Shown: positions 21,666-33,346 of the stretch, in pieces
Position numbering within the stretch: position 1 is the first letter of the stretch
How the letters are laid out: every line of letters starts with the position of its first letter
DNA from: Apodospora peruviana
Taxonomy: Eukaryota > Ascomycota > Sordariomycetes > Sordariales > Lasiosphaeriaceae
NCBI GenBank assembly: GCA_033439685.1
Contig: JAUEDM010000002.1
Span: forward strand, 5,332,001 to 5,396,000
Direction: 5' to 3'
DNA length: 64,000 bases
Notes under the pieces: model-generated
The model's input: the letters and a program-made list of their open reading frames with translations, nothing else
Databases searched by the model: none
Told to the model about the DNA's origin: nothing
Position numbers and translations under genes: made by a program

Positions 21666-23876
21666 ATCCCTTCACTTTTGGCTGCGGAATGATCACCAGT
21701 TTGGAGATGTCTTTTTGTGTCTTCCTGGAGACTGACTGGACCACAAAAGCATGGATGGATGCCATATTGAAGTTTTATTAATTTAAGCCTATATAAAGTA
21801 AGGTTGGAACGATTCTCCGTATATACAGTAACGTACTACACAGGCACGACAGGATCCGGAGACGACCCGTAGAACGCCCATGATGGGCCGGCCATAATGC
21901 TCCTGCACGGATCAAAGTAATCTGCATCTTGTCCGTCAGGCAGCCATGGCGCGCGACAAGTGACATGCGCAGAGAAAGAGGTGCCAGAGTTTAGCTTTTA
22001 GTCGGAAAGGCTAGTCGTATCACGAACTGCAACCCAAGTTGGCCGTCTCAGAAGAACGGACGCTTACTGTTTACTTCACCCCTTTTCTGTTACCTGGCAC
22101 TTGTGTTGTCGTATCGCGCACCGCATAAACAAAGGAGCACGGCAAGACTTGGTTGTTGTACTCTTTTCATGCTACGTTTCGCTGGACTGTACCGAGTGGG
22201 TAGTATGCAGACGGCTTGTGGCAGGACAGCTCCGTCACTTCGACCACACCATCATAATCTACGAAGACTCCCGCCGAACTCCAGAAACACCAACCCGCTA
22301 GTATAACCCGAAGTTGCCTACTGCCTCGAATGGAGAAGTCGAGGACATCCCATCGCCGTGGTGTTCCATCGATTTCGTCGGTGAGGTTGGTCGAGGAAGG
22401 GTAGGTACTGGAAGTCGCTCTCCAGCGTTCTAGAAACGACGAATATCCCACGAGTATCGTCTCCAAGATGCCGCAGAAATGTAAAAGATGGACGATGGCT
22501 TCGACTGTGACTTGGATGGTAAGGCCGAAGCGCTGTGATGTCTGAGTCGCATTTCACCGAGCGAGATAAAGTTCGATGTGTGGAGTGCCCACGACGTCAT
22601 TGAAGAAGTTCAAGATTTTGGGAGTGCGTGGACGGCTTTGGGGATGATCCATGAGCGAGGTTAAAACAGAACGCATCCAATATTCAAACGTGACAACCGA
22701 ATAGGTAGCATCATGATGTTGGAAGGTGTCGTTCGAGGAGTAACTTGGTCGTGTCGGGTATGCTGTGTTGTGTGCAACCTGACCCGATTAATGTGAACCA
22801 CGAGAATGACTGCGAGCCCAGACTGCACACGACCAACTTGCGATCACTCTCTGAATCGCCAACTGCCCATTGCTCTCCTCAAACGTTCCACGAAGCCCAT
22901 CAACCAAACCCATCGATCGCTATCCATCCATGATGCTCAAGTGCAACCGATAGATACGTATCCTTCTTTACCACGCTCCCAAGGAGGGACCGTTGGCAAC
23001 GAAAGATTTGAGAAAAGAGTGTTTGGGCCAAAAATTCCCTAGTCAGCCGTAGCCAGCTAGGAGCGGTCAGGTATGTAGTTTTCAACTAGCAAAAACGTGA
23101 TCTCGGACGAATCCTCACTGATACACGTAAAACCTCTGCACCGGGATGGAGAAAAAAGAGGAAAGGGAATCGGAAATTTTTGGAGGGGAGCCACGAATAT
23201 ATAGGTGGTGGAAGTGGTCTGTGCACGTTTGCAGACTCACAAATTTTCCAAACGCCCCACCCCACCACGGGTGCCTGCCTGCCTGCCTGGCAGATCCACC
23301 TCCGTAATCACCTGCAATGAACATCATCTGTTAGTGGAGCTAAATTTTGTGTGGGAATTTTGCGGTCGCCCACTCAGCATCTTAACAACAGCGTTTGAAT
23401 GGAGGAAGGGGAAGCACAAGACAAACCTTATTAACATCCACACGGGCATGATTTCTTTGTTTGGCTGAATGAGTTGGGAAACTTCGAACCTTCCAAACCG
23501 GACAAGGAGGCAACTGCCCACTTAGTTCACAATCGGAAAGTCACAGCAGGCCTTGTGATCCCGATCTGGAATGCGCATCGTGTGACATGTCATAGGCACC
23601 AAAGCCCCGTTGCTTCAGGCACACCTGCCTCCATGAATCACAAGGTTTTATAACGGAAGCTGTGTGTAACAAGGGTGACGTAGCCCCAAAGTGAGTTGTA
23701 GACAGAAAACCCACGAGAGTCTCGACAAAGGACAATAAGAAAGTCAGTGTACGGATTATGATGTACAACTAAATATCGAAGTGTTAAAGTGTTACAGTGG
23801 CTGTTGCACGCGCGTTAATACGACACATGAAGTGATATGATACTCTTTACAGAGGCGCACCCGCGGGAGGACTACC
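21666..23876. other. 2.2 kb gene-free region
   Basis: No ORF with coding character on either strand. A short CTGC microsatellite lies near 23,272-23,291. The right end is the 3' flank of uL4m. Confidence 0.5.
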
Positions 23877-24974
23877 TCAGGCGTCGATGAGCACTTTACC
23901 CAACGGCGGGCCCATAACGCGCTGCCCGTTGATAACAATCTTGCTCTGCAAATCGCTCTGGTGCATCTTGATCATCTCCTTGAGCGCGTCCCGTTCGATA
24001 ACTATCCTCCCCGTCTCCAACAGGTCCTTGACGTCCACATCATCCAGCTCCAGCGCCCGCCCGTGCACCCCGCAGACCTCCATGCCCGTAAACAGATTCG
24101 GCCGCCTGTCGCCCGTGATAAAAGTCGTCCGGCCGTGCTCCTTGCCCCACCCGAGCCCCGTCATGATCTGCGACATGTACTTCCTGACGAACCCATCCTC
24201 TAGCTCGCGGTTGAGCTCGCCGGCCTCCGCGAGCCCCAAAAAGTCGTCGGGCAGGGGCAGGTCAAGCCCGTTCTCGGTCACGATCAGCTCGCCGCGGCGG
24301 TAGCGGTACGACAGTGCCATGCGCCAGGCCAAATCATAAACCTTGCGGTTGAGCTCGGTGCTGAAGTCGCGCGGCCTTGGGCCGTGCGCCTTGCCACCAC
24401 CCCGAAGCATCGGCGACTGTTTCGTGCCCAACCGGGAGTGGCCGGTGCCCTTCTGCCGTCGGGCTTTGTGGTGCGAGCCGTGGACCTCCCACCGGGTCTT
24501 GGAGGAAGCGGTGCCCTGCCGCGTCTTGTCGCCCTCGTAGACCACGGCCAAGTGGAGGATGTCGCGCCGCAGGGGCAGGTGGAGGTGCTTGGTGGACCAG
24601 GACTCGAGCGAGCAAGGCTCTAAGGACGGAAAGGAGTAGATGGTGAGAGGTACGGTTGTTACTATGCAGCGAATTTTCAGTGTTAGCTAGATTTATTGCC
24701 GGCTGGAGTTGCGCCGCGGCTTTGCTAATAACGTACGTGGCTGCCACGGTTGGTCGACGGATCTCGTGATGCTGGCCATGGGGGCTTCGGTTGCCATTGA
24801 CCGTACGGACAATAGCAGTGATGGCCGGAGCTGTATAGACTATCAATGAGAAAAATATTCTTCGAAAATGGGGAATCCAGATATACACACCGGCATTGTT
24901 CTACATGTCTGTGATGAAGCTAGACTCAGGCCGCGCATGGCCTCGCCCAGGCTTTTAACCCCCTTGCCGGCCAT
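23877..24974 (-). CDS. YML6: Mitochondrial large-subunit ribosomal protein uL4m
   Basis: Three exons: 24974-24891, 24830-24737 and 24661-23877. The introns are 60 bp (GTGTGT to TACAG) and 75 bp (GTACGT, GCTAAC, GCATAG), with matching phases, giving 320 residues. It is the mitochondrial homologue of bacterial L4, a 23S-rRNA-binding protein at the exit-tunnel wall. The first 60 residues form a basic, Ser-rich presequence region. The L4 core runs from VPLTIYSFP through TRQGTASSKTRWEVHGS, the Gly/Lys-rich tunnel loop (RQKGTGHSRLG, MLRGGGKAHGPRPRDF) and the C-terminal Rossmann-like domain. The start MAGKGVKSLGEAMRG was reached by walking both introns back in frame. It is divergently paired with mL38. 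Confidence 0.92.
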
Positions 24975-25321
24975 AGCCGTCGTTCCGTCGCGGAGCAGCT
25001 GCAGTACAGACGGTCAATTATCAGAGTCCCAGTCGGCCGAATTAGTCTGTGGAAAGGGTTTATCGGGGTACGCGTTGATGCTCGGCGTTGACCCGTCAGT
25101 CCTCCGGATCGCGGAAAAGGAAAAAAAGCTCCATCTCAAGTTGCTGAATGGTTGGTGCACGGACCGGTTCCGCAGGCATACCTAGCTCCTGTGCAGCAAG
25201 CCCCCTGCTCGAAATTTTGGTTGGCCCGATCCGCGTCTTGTCTGGCTGCGGCTTCGGTCCCAATTGACATCCAGCCCGCCAAAATTTCACATCAAGAACG
25301 ACCTTGTTGACAACAGCAGCC
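24975..25321. promoter_or_regulatory. 347 bp divergent promoter between uL4m and mL38
   Basis: The two start codons face away from each other with only 347 bp between them, so both promoters and both 5' leaders must fit here. I see no TATA box. Shared control is inferred from the layout. Confidence 0.6.
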
Positions 25322-26784
25322 ATGTCGTCGAGGTGTCAACAGGTCGTACGGCCAATCGTGCGGTCGCTACGACAAGGAAGCCACCAGCCCCAATCGATTA
25401 CCGCCATCCGGCACTTTTCCTCGACGACGCCTCGGAAAGATGAGAATAGCACCACGGTCCAGCAACCCGGCACCGCCGACGCCAGCAGCAACCCCGTTCT
25501 CGACGCGGCATTGCTAGGAGGGCAAAAGGCTGAAGCAACCGAAGACGGATCGTCAACACAATGGGACCAGTTCACCGCCGCCGCTCTCCGACCAGAGCTC
25601 GGATCCCGGAGAAGGCGAGCCGCTCTCGTCACGACAGGCGACGTGCCCTTCGAGCAGATGCCGTACCAGTGCTTCCAAGAGGCACGCAAGATCCTGGCCC
25701 AGGATCGCGAGGAGAAGATCGCCAAGATCGTCGCCGAAGTCGAAAAGATCAAGCGCATCGAGGCTCAAGATGCTAGCACGTTCCGCGGAGGAGAGGCGTA
25801 CAAGCAAAAACGTATCGAGAGCATCAGGAAAGAAATCGAGGAGCTCAAGATCCTGGCGGATATCAACGACCCGTTGGTAAAGCGGCGCTTCGAGGACGGC
25901 ATGGGTATGTTATGTTGCAAGAACAACATCATCTTGAAGCCAGCCCGCCTTCATGAACTGTGCACTAACTTTGGGTCACAGGGGACATGAATAAGCCCAT
26001 CTACAGGTACCTCGCCGAGCGCCGCTGGCGCAGCATGGATTATAAGATCATCAAGCAGCGCATCGATCAATTCCACATCGTGCCCGACATTCTCCCTAAA
26101 TTCGACCCGACCGTCGACGTCAAGATGTCCTTCCGGAGCTACAAGATCAAGCCCGGCGCGCTCCTCGACAGCCGCATGACCGAGGGCCCGCCCACGCTGC
26201 GTATCCAGGCCTTCGACAAGGGCGAGCGTTTGTTGTCCATTGTCGTCATCGACTCGGACGTGCCCGACGTCGACTCGGACGCTTACACCCGCCGCTGCCA
26301 CTTTATGGCCGCCAACATCCCCTGGGACCCGACGCAGAACCTGCTCCAGCTACGCCACATCGGCCGAGGCGACGGCCGCACCGAAGGCACCCTCGCCGTG
26401 CCCTGGCTTCCACCCCATGCGCAGAAGGGCTCCCCGTACCATCGGCTGAGCATCTTCATCCTCGAGCAGAAGCCCGGCCAAAAAATTGATGAGACCAAAC
26501 TGAAAGAGCTTTATGGAAACCGCGAGGATTTTTCCCTTAAGGGCTTCGCATACAAGTTCGGTCTCGAGCCGGTCGGGTTTAATCTGTTCCGCACCGTGTG
26601 GGACGATAACACGGCGGCCGTCATGGAGCGACACAGTATCCCTGGTGCTGATGTCGAGTTCAAGAGGCAGCGGGTCGAATCCCTGAAACCGCCGCGGGCC
26701 GCGAGGGGCTGGGAGGCGAAGAGGCAAAAGGCAAAGTACAAGAGCATCTGGAAGTACACGAAGCGCATCAAGGGCTACAACTGA
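25322..26784 (+). CDS. MRPL35: Mitochondrial large-subunit ribosomal protein mL38 (Mrpl35, PEBP-like)
   Basis: Exons 25322-25904 and 25982-26784 with a 77 bp intron (GTATGT, ACTAAC, TCACAG), joined in phase 1 at ATGG/GG, give 461 residues. mL38 is a mitochondria-specific protein of the large ribosomal subunit built around a phosphatidylethanolamine-binding-protein fold. The N-terminus is Arg/Ser/Gln-rich with HFSSTTPRK, a typical presequence end. A charged helical region follows at about 120-190 (AKIVAEVEKIKRIEA). The PEBP-like domain covers the second half (TLRIQAFDKGERLLSIVVIDSDVPDVDSD, HRLSIFILEQ). The C-terminus is basic, ending YTKRIKGYN, suited to rRNA contact. The ATG at 25322 is the first in frame. 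Confidence 0.92.
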
Positions 26785-27218
26785 ACGGACAGATGATTGG
26801 GGACGGTTAGAAACGCATTTACCTACCTATTTACTCTTTTATTTTGTATGTAAACCTTGTACACCTAATGTATCACAATGATCTTTGTGTGTGTTTAGAC
26901 AAACGAGACTGGGTGAGGGTGTTAGGCGGGAAAATGTGCTAGAACCATGAACATAACATAATCCGCGTTATAGGAGAAGCAACTCCCGGCACGCACGTGC
27001 GGTTTCATATTCGACTTGGTATTAACTAGCAGGTGTGTCTCTTTAATGAAGGAATAAAAGTTCGCCAAACTGTACATACCCAACGGTAACTATTGTCACC
27101 ACTATCAACAACACCTCAACACCAATCCAATGCTATCCATCCCTGTTATGCTCTGAAACCCAATCTGACCTAAAACCCCCGTATCTTATTCCCAAATAAA
27201 CTTGTCGAGACAAATGAA
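26785..27218. other. Intergenic, convergent 3' ends of mL38 and Tof1
   Basis: The 434 bp hold only A+T-rich 3' flanks of the two converging genes. No gene is seen. Confidence 0.6.
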
Positions 27219-30200
27219 TCACTCGTCATCACTACTATCCATAATAAACCCTGCCCTCGCTCTCACCCTCGATCTAACAGCAGGTGCTTTCGCAACCACA
27301 TCATCGTCTTCGTCGTCAGCTCCCCCAAGTAGTACCTCCAGGTCCTTCCCAGGTGGGTGAGGGTTGGGATTACTTTGCGACGACAGCGGAGTGTCTGTGT
27401 TGCTCTCCCCGCCGACTGGCTTGTTACTGGAACTGCCAAGATCCGAATCCAGCATCTCTTCATCTTCGTCGTCGTCGTCCTCCTCATCGCTATTCACAAC
27501 CACCACTGCCGCAGCCGCCCCCTTTCTCCTCCTCTTTTTGGTCGGCTTTTCCGCTGTCCGCCGCCGTTTCTTTGCCAATGATGATGCGTCTGATGAAAAC
27601 CCCGAAGCTTCATCATCGTCGTTGTCATCCTCATCACTGGCGCTGCCACTTTCACTCTCCTCATCAGACTTTCTCTTCTTTGTCTTATTCGTCTTCTCCG
27701 CAGCAGCATCATCGCTCTCATCATCATCATCATCATCATCACCATCATCACTGCCGAGCATCAGATCCCGCTCGACCTTATCCAACCTATCCTTCTTCTT
27801 GTTCATCGCACCAAAAGTCCCAGCGGCGCCATACTCCCTCTCCTTAGCCGCGCGAATCGCGTTCTCCCTCTTAAAGAACTCCTGGTCTTTCTCAACATCA
27901 CTCTCGTCGTCACTCACGTGCACGTACATATCACTCTTGATCTTGCGCGCCTTCTCAAGCTGCTTGAGCCGCCTGGCGCGCGCCCTCGCCTCCGCCTGCT
28001 CATCTGTAACCGCTTCTTCTTCCACCTCTTCCCCATCACTATTAACAACCACGAGCCGACGTCTCTGTCGCTTCTTCGGCGGTCTACCTTCGGCCGTGGA
28101 CTTACGCGCTGTTGGCCCGCCCATGGGAAACAGGATATCGCCCTCGTCGATGAGACCGTCACCATCTTCGTCATCGTCAAAGGTAGCACGTTTTCGTGGC
28201 CGCGGGGCGGCAGCGGCAGATTTCCTGCGCAGCTGGTCCGCCGCCGACTCGCCATCCTCGAACGTAGGCGGACTGAATTCTGCCTTGTTGATCTGGTCGA
28301 TCGACTCCTGCAGCATTTCCGAGGTGAGTCGCCCTGGAAAGCACCAGACCGAATCGGGCGTCTCGTCGAGGCTGGGAGCAAGACGCTCTGCGCTCACTAG
28401 CTTCATGAGCAAACGGAGGTGCGCGTTCTTGAACATAGCCGTGCGCCGGGCGTCGTCATCGGGACAGAGGGTGATGGGTGGGACGTCAGAAGACGCCGTC
28501 GTCGTCGTGTTACTAGCATTCTGCTCCTCGATGGACTTGACAACAGCAGGAGTAGCATCGCCATCAGTGGTCGTCGTCGTTGTCCCTGCTGCGGCGGCGG
28601 CTTTCTCAGCCGCCTTGGCCAGTTCAGCGCCTTCCCAGGCGCGACGCTCATCGGCAGCCGCGGAAAGCTGCTGTTTGAGCCACTGCAGGTGATCCGACTG
28701 GCTCTTGTCCAGAAGCACGCCAACTACGATAGCAACCTGCTGATCCTGCTCAACCGCGCCCTTGAACTCGAGCTCGGCGGCCGGTCTGGGGTTGGACGTG
28801 ATGGTCTGCTTGTCGTGGCCGTACTCGAGGTAATGCGCCGTGCTGTTGATCTTGGAGAACAGCAGCTCCGTGAACAGGGCCGGCCTCTCCTCGAGCTTGC
28901 GGACGCACTTCTTGATGACCTGCTTGGCCAGCTCCTCCCACTCCTTGAACATGGCCGAGTTCTTGTCCAGCGGCTCCGGGCCCTTGATCATGTTGTAGAA
29001 GAGGTGGATGATGTCGAGCCGGAAGAGCATGACGCTCATGTCCTGCTTGAACGCGACGCGGTGAAAATACCGATGGGAGCGCTTCAGCTGGGAATCGTCG
29101 AGGTCACGGTAGAATTTGGTGAACTTGACAAAGGTGTCAACGACGCCCTGGGGAACGAATCTCTGCGTGAACTTCTTGAAGTCGAATTTCCGCTCCTGGC
29201 TCGTCTTTTCCGCGTCCTGTTCGTCGTCTGCAGATTCATCTGCATCGTCCTCGACACCATCCTCCGCAAGCTCGCCGGTCACGGCGGCTTTCGCCGCCTT
29301 CTTTTTCCGTCGGATCCTCTTGCGCGAGCGGACCTGCAAGTCCACATTCTGCTTTGAATACGCCTCCAAGATGCGTAGAAAGGTATGCGTCAGCTCAGTA
29401 CATGCATCGAGATATTCAAATCCCTGGTCTTTGTGGGTCCGGATGATATTGGCTATTAGGTCGTGTGTCATCTCCTCGTAGAATAGTCGACTCAATATAT
29501 TGTCGGCAATTTCTTGGTCATCTTCATTGTTCGAATCGGTCATCTCCTGAACGGTGAACAGAATCTGGGTGAAGCAGCGCATCACGGTAGTCAGCTGCTG
29601 CCAGTCTTTGTCGCTGTACGATCGGTCCAGAGCGCGGTTGAGCGTGATAAACATCTCCTGGTTGAGAACCGAGGCCACAAGGTTGAAACTTCCCACTTCA
29701 TCCGCGGCGGGTTTGCTCGGTTCGGCCTTCCTGCGCATTCGCTCCGCTTCAAGGAACCAAGCCACGAGGTAGAAGAATTGAGACCGGTGTTCGTGGAGAA
29801 TATGTGGCGCCTCACGGTCAATCGACTTCCTCACATGCTGAAATAGGGGGTTGAAGCCGGAGTCGAGGAAGTCCTCCACAAATGTCCGTAACTGCTGGCG
29901 GGCTCTCTCGTCAAGAGAAACAGGAGGACCGAGGTCTTTCGGTTCCATCTCCTCCTTCCGGGCTCTTCTTGGCGGCCTGAACGTCTTGCTGCTGTCTATC
30001 TTTCTCTCGCGCGCCGACGTATTCAACAAGGCATCCTGGCCAGTCACGGTCGACAATTTTCCATTCTCGCGCTTCACCCAGATCATGGTCCCGAATCGGC
30101 TGTGTCGCGTCGGCATGTTCTTGTTGTGGGCTCTCAGCATGGCGGCTTCCTTGTTCATGGCGGCGGAAAGCTCATTTGCCTTCTCCTTGTTCAGAGCCTT

Positions 30201-31052
30201 CTCGGTAACAAACAGCTTGCTGGAATCGACCCTCTTGACGATATGAAAGATGGTCTCCATGATGATGGTATCTTCGCTGCGGAAGTCCTCGCCCATATTC
30301 GACGCGATGGTCAACAGGGTGAGAAATATGTCTTGGTACGAGAAGGCGTCGATAGTTGCTGACCGAGATATCTGTGACTCATCTCCGTCGTATTGAATAC
30401 CCGGTGGCGGGGTAATCATGGCCATATTCCTCAAAAAGAACAGAACGAGCTTGATGATACCCTGATCTCTCGGACTCCGGTCGCCAATTGGGATGGCCAT
30501 GGACGGCAGCGCCACTCTGACGGCCGTATTCAGTATGGGAGCGGCATCAAAGTTGATGATGGCGCGCTTGTAGCCCAGCTGAGCGAGCTGCAGCACGGGC
30601 ATGTGTCGATGGTGGTTTACCGTCATGGTGTCCTTGTCCTTCTCGATCGGCCATGTAAGCGGGACCATGACCTCGAAACACGCCAGCGCGATCCGGGCCT
30701 TGTATTTGTTGTCGTTGCAGTTCGGCGGCCACGTCGCCAGAATCTGGAGCAAGTCGTTGCCGACGAGATTTGTTTCGGCCAAGCATCGCGCCACGTCCAT
30801 CCGGTTGGTCTTTTCATCGTAGAAGCGGATCCATCTCTTCAGGTCGCGCAGGACCTCGAGCGCATCGTCACCGAGCTTATAGCCATCATCATCGTCGACA
30901 CTCAGTCCACCGAGCTGCAAAGAAGGCCAGCGTTAGTCTGGATTCCCGTCGTAGTTAGAAACGGAGGGTTGACTTACAGCAGACACGAGACTGTTGATGT
31001 GCGCTCGCACCTCGGGGTGGACGGTGTCGGTGTTGATTTCTGCGGCCTCCAT
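27219..31052 (-). CDS. TOF1: Tof1/Swi1/Timeless replication fork protection protein
   Basis: Exon 1 is 31052-30978, then a 63 bp intron (GTAAGT, CTAACG, TTTGCAG) and exon 2 30914-27219, giving 1256 residues. Tof1 with Csm3 forms the fork protection complex, which couples helicase and polymerase, pauses forks at barriers and supports the S-phase checkpoint. The Timeless N-terminal domain begins after the splice (GYKLGDDALEVLRDLKRWIRFYDEKTNRMDVAR) and continues with RHSRFGTMIWVKRENGKLS. The middle has DLDDSQLKRSHRYFHRVAFKQDMSVMLFRLDIIHLFYNMI, typical of the family. The last 350 residues are a low-complexity acidic and basic tail with Asp/Glu runs and two VVVNSD blocks, partly from a GAT/ATC repeat near 27,718-27,750. 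Open frames on the other strand are shadows. Confidence 0.94.
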
Positions 31053-31509
31053 TTTGGAAATGGACAGATCACCGCGAAACAGTTTCTGTCGACATGCAAT
31101 TGTCTTTACAAACAATTGAAAGTGTGGTTTGTTGTAGATTCTCTACAGGTTCGGGTGTACAGTATGCTAAAGATACACTGATGTGGGGGACGCGTTTTCG
31201 CGTCCAGCTCTAATAAAGTGCAATCAATCACACGCGACCGGCCCGCGTCGCAAAGCCCCACCATGACCCTACAAACTTGGACGTTTCAACAGCCAATCAT
31301 GTCCCAAAGGAGATTTAAGACCTCGCCAAATCCGTCTCTGAGCTATTCCCAGCCCGGTCTCTTTCACGAGAGCGACGACGTCAATGGGCCGAGGTTAGCC
31401 GTCGGACGTCAGGGTCGTCGTCCGGCTCATTCTGTCTCTGTCGATCTTGAAGCTTCAATTCTCTTTTCTCTTTGTCGTAGTAGCGCTTTCTCAAGCAATT
31501 GAATTAGAT
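31053..31509. promoter_or_regulatory. 457 bp divergent promoter between Tof1 and 3-hydroxyacyl-CoA dehydrogenase
   Basis: The two genes start back to back. A CCAAT box lies near 31,295-31,300. Nothing else distinctive is seen. Confidence 0.45.
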
Positions 31510-32624
31510 ATGGCTTCAATTATTTCTGCCCGCCAGGTCCTCCGGCTGCCGAGTGGCATTCGACACTTCAGTTCGGCATGCTTACGGAGGTCGGCCGCGG
31601 CGGCCGAGGTGAAGCGTCTCGGTGTTGTCGGCGCGGGGCAGATGGTACGCATGCATATAATATATCTCTTCACTTTTTTGACCCCATTCAGACAATCTAA
31701 CAATATTCCCCTGTATGTAGGGTCTCGGAATCGCTCTGGTGGCCGCCCAAAAAGCCCAAGTACCCGTGACGCTGGTCGATTCGTCCCAAAAGTCACTTGA
31801 TAAGGGCATCGCCTTCGCAGGTATGTATACTTCTCCATGATCCAAGTTCTATCATCAGAAAGCAAAATCAAAACTAACACCAATTCCCAGAAAAACTCTT
31901 AGCGAAGGATGTATCCAAATCCCGCATCACCCAAGAACAAGCCGACGCCGCGCGGGCCCTGCTCACCCCGTCAACTACCCTCGACGACCTCTCCTCAGCC
32001 GACTTCGTGATTGAAGCCGTCCCCGAGATTCCGTCTCTCAAATTCGACATTTTCTCCAAACTAGCCCAGATCTGCCCCAAGCACGCAATCCTAGCAACAA
32101 ACACTTCTTCGATATCCATCACCCGCATCGCCGCTTCCACGACCGGTGGCAACCCAACCGACACGACAAACAGCTCCCGCGTCGTGTCCACCCACTTCAT
32201 GAACCCCGTCCCCATCCAAAAGGGCGTCGAGATTATCGCGGGTCTCCAAACCAGCAAGGCTACCCTCGACGCCGCCGTCGCCTTCTGCCAGCGACTAGGA
32301 AAGATCGCCTCTGTGTCAGCCGATTCCCCCGGCTTTTTGGCGAACCGCATCCTAATGCCTTATATCAACGAGGCCGTTATTTGTCTCGAGACCGGTGTCG
32401 GTGACCGTGATGCCATCGATGCCATCATGAAGAACGGCACCAACGTGCCCATGGGTCCGCTTCAGCTCGCCGACTTTATCGGTCTTGACACCTGTCTGGC
32501 CATCATGAAGGTCCTGCACGAGGAGACGGGTGACAGCAAGTATCGTCCTGCCATTCTGCTCCGCAACATGGTCGACGCGGGCTGGTTGGGCAAGAAGAGC
32601 GGGAAGGGATTCTATGATTATTGA
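31510..32624 (+). CDS. Mitochondrial short-chain 3-hydroxyacyl-CoA dehydrogenase
   Basis: Exons 31510-31644, 31721-31820 and 31891-32624, with introns of 76 and 70 bp (GTACGC/TGTAG and GTATGT/CTAAC/CCCAG), give 322 residues, the usual family length. The enzyme oxidises 3-hydroxyacyl-CoA to 3-ketoacyl-CoA with NAD in beta-oxidation. Residues 1-35 resemble a mitochondrial presequence (RQVLRLPSGIRHFSSACLRR). The Rossmann motif is GVVGAGQMGLGIA. Further landmarks are NTSSISIT, the catalytic-histidine motif STHFMNPVP, DSPGFLANR, and the C-terminal domain ending GWLGKKSGKGFYDY. An FadB-type multifunctional enzyme is excluded by length. A 3-hydroxybutyryl-CoA dehydrogenase label would also fit the family. 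Confidence 0.93.
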
Positions 32625-33346
32625 AAGAGACAGTTGATAAGACATAATTTACGATTGCAAGACAATATATTACCATATATAACTGGATTAAAGTGAGCGC
32701 GAATGAGAGTTTTTCTTTTTTTTAAAATTTTTTTTTTTTAGAAATAAACATGCCTGAAAACTGCTCGCATGCTCACCCATTTCTGCTATTGTTCACTCGA
32801 TCTTGTCAACTGTTTGAACTGTTTGTTCATTAACCTCCTATTCAATATGATCATAATAATAATTCCGATATGTACTCCAGTTCTTTTGAGTCCTTCATAG
32901 TGGCATCATACCGCAAAAAGCCAAGCCCCTTTTCTGCCTATCAGTTCATATCCCTCCTCTATTAAAAATGAAGATAATGCACCAATCCAGTACGGTCCAG
33001 TGACCTCAAAGCTATCCATATCCTATCGTCATATACACATAGTCTCCCCTGCCAAATATGCATGCCCGAAAAATGAGTTTCCGCTGCCATGCATAGATGC
33101 CTAGGTGGCTATGCCTGCCCTTCCGTTGAGCCAGGTTCACGACCATTGACTTCCATGAGTTAAATCAGGGCCCATCCAGAGGTCTCAAAAAGACTATATT
33201 AGTTATTCATCATTCTTTCATCGTAAACCCGCCTTTCATGGGTCGTCGTCGGCATCCGCGGCGGAATGGTATCGCGTAACATCTCGCAATGTTATCATAC
33301 CAAAACCCGATAATGTGTCTCGCTCGCTCGTCTGGTCCACCTTCAC
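32625..33346. other. Intergenic, convergent 3' ends
   Basis: The 722 bp are A+T-rich, with a T/A-rich run near 32,710-32,750. No gene is seen. Confidence 0.55.

Noticed and set aside
24343..24646. Plus-strand ORFs over uL4m
   Set aside because: Shadows of the uL4m coding exon, which is secure.
27364..29357. Two long plus-strand ORFs of 442 and 312 codons
   Set aside because: They lie entirely antisense to Tof1, which has clear family motifs. They come from the low-complexity acidic tail and high GC at third positions.
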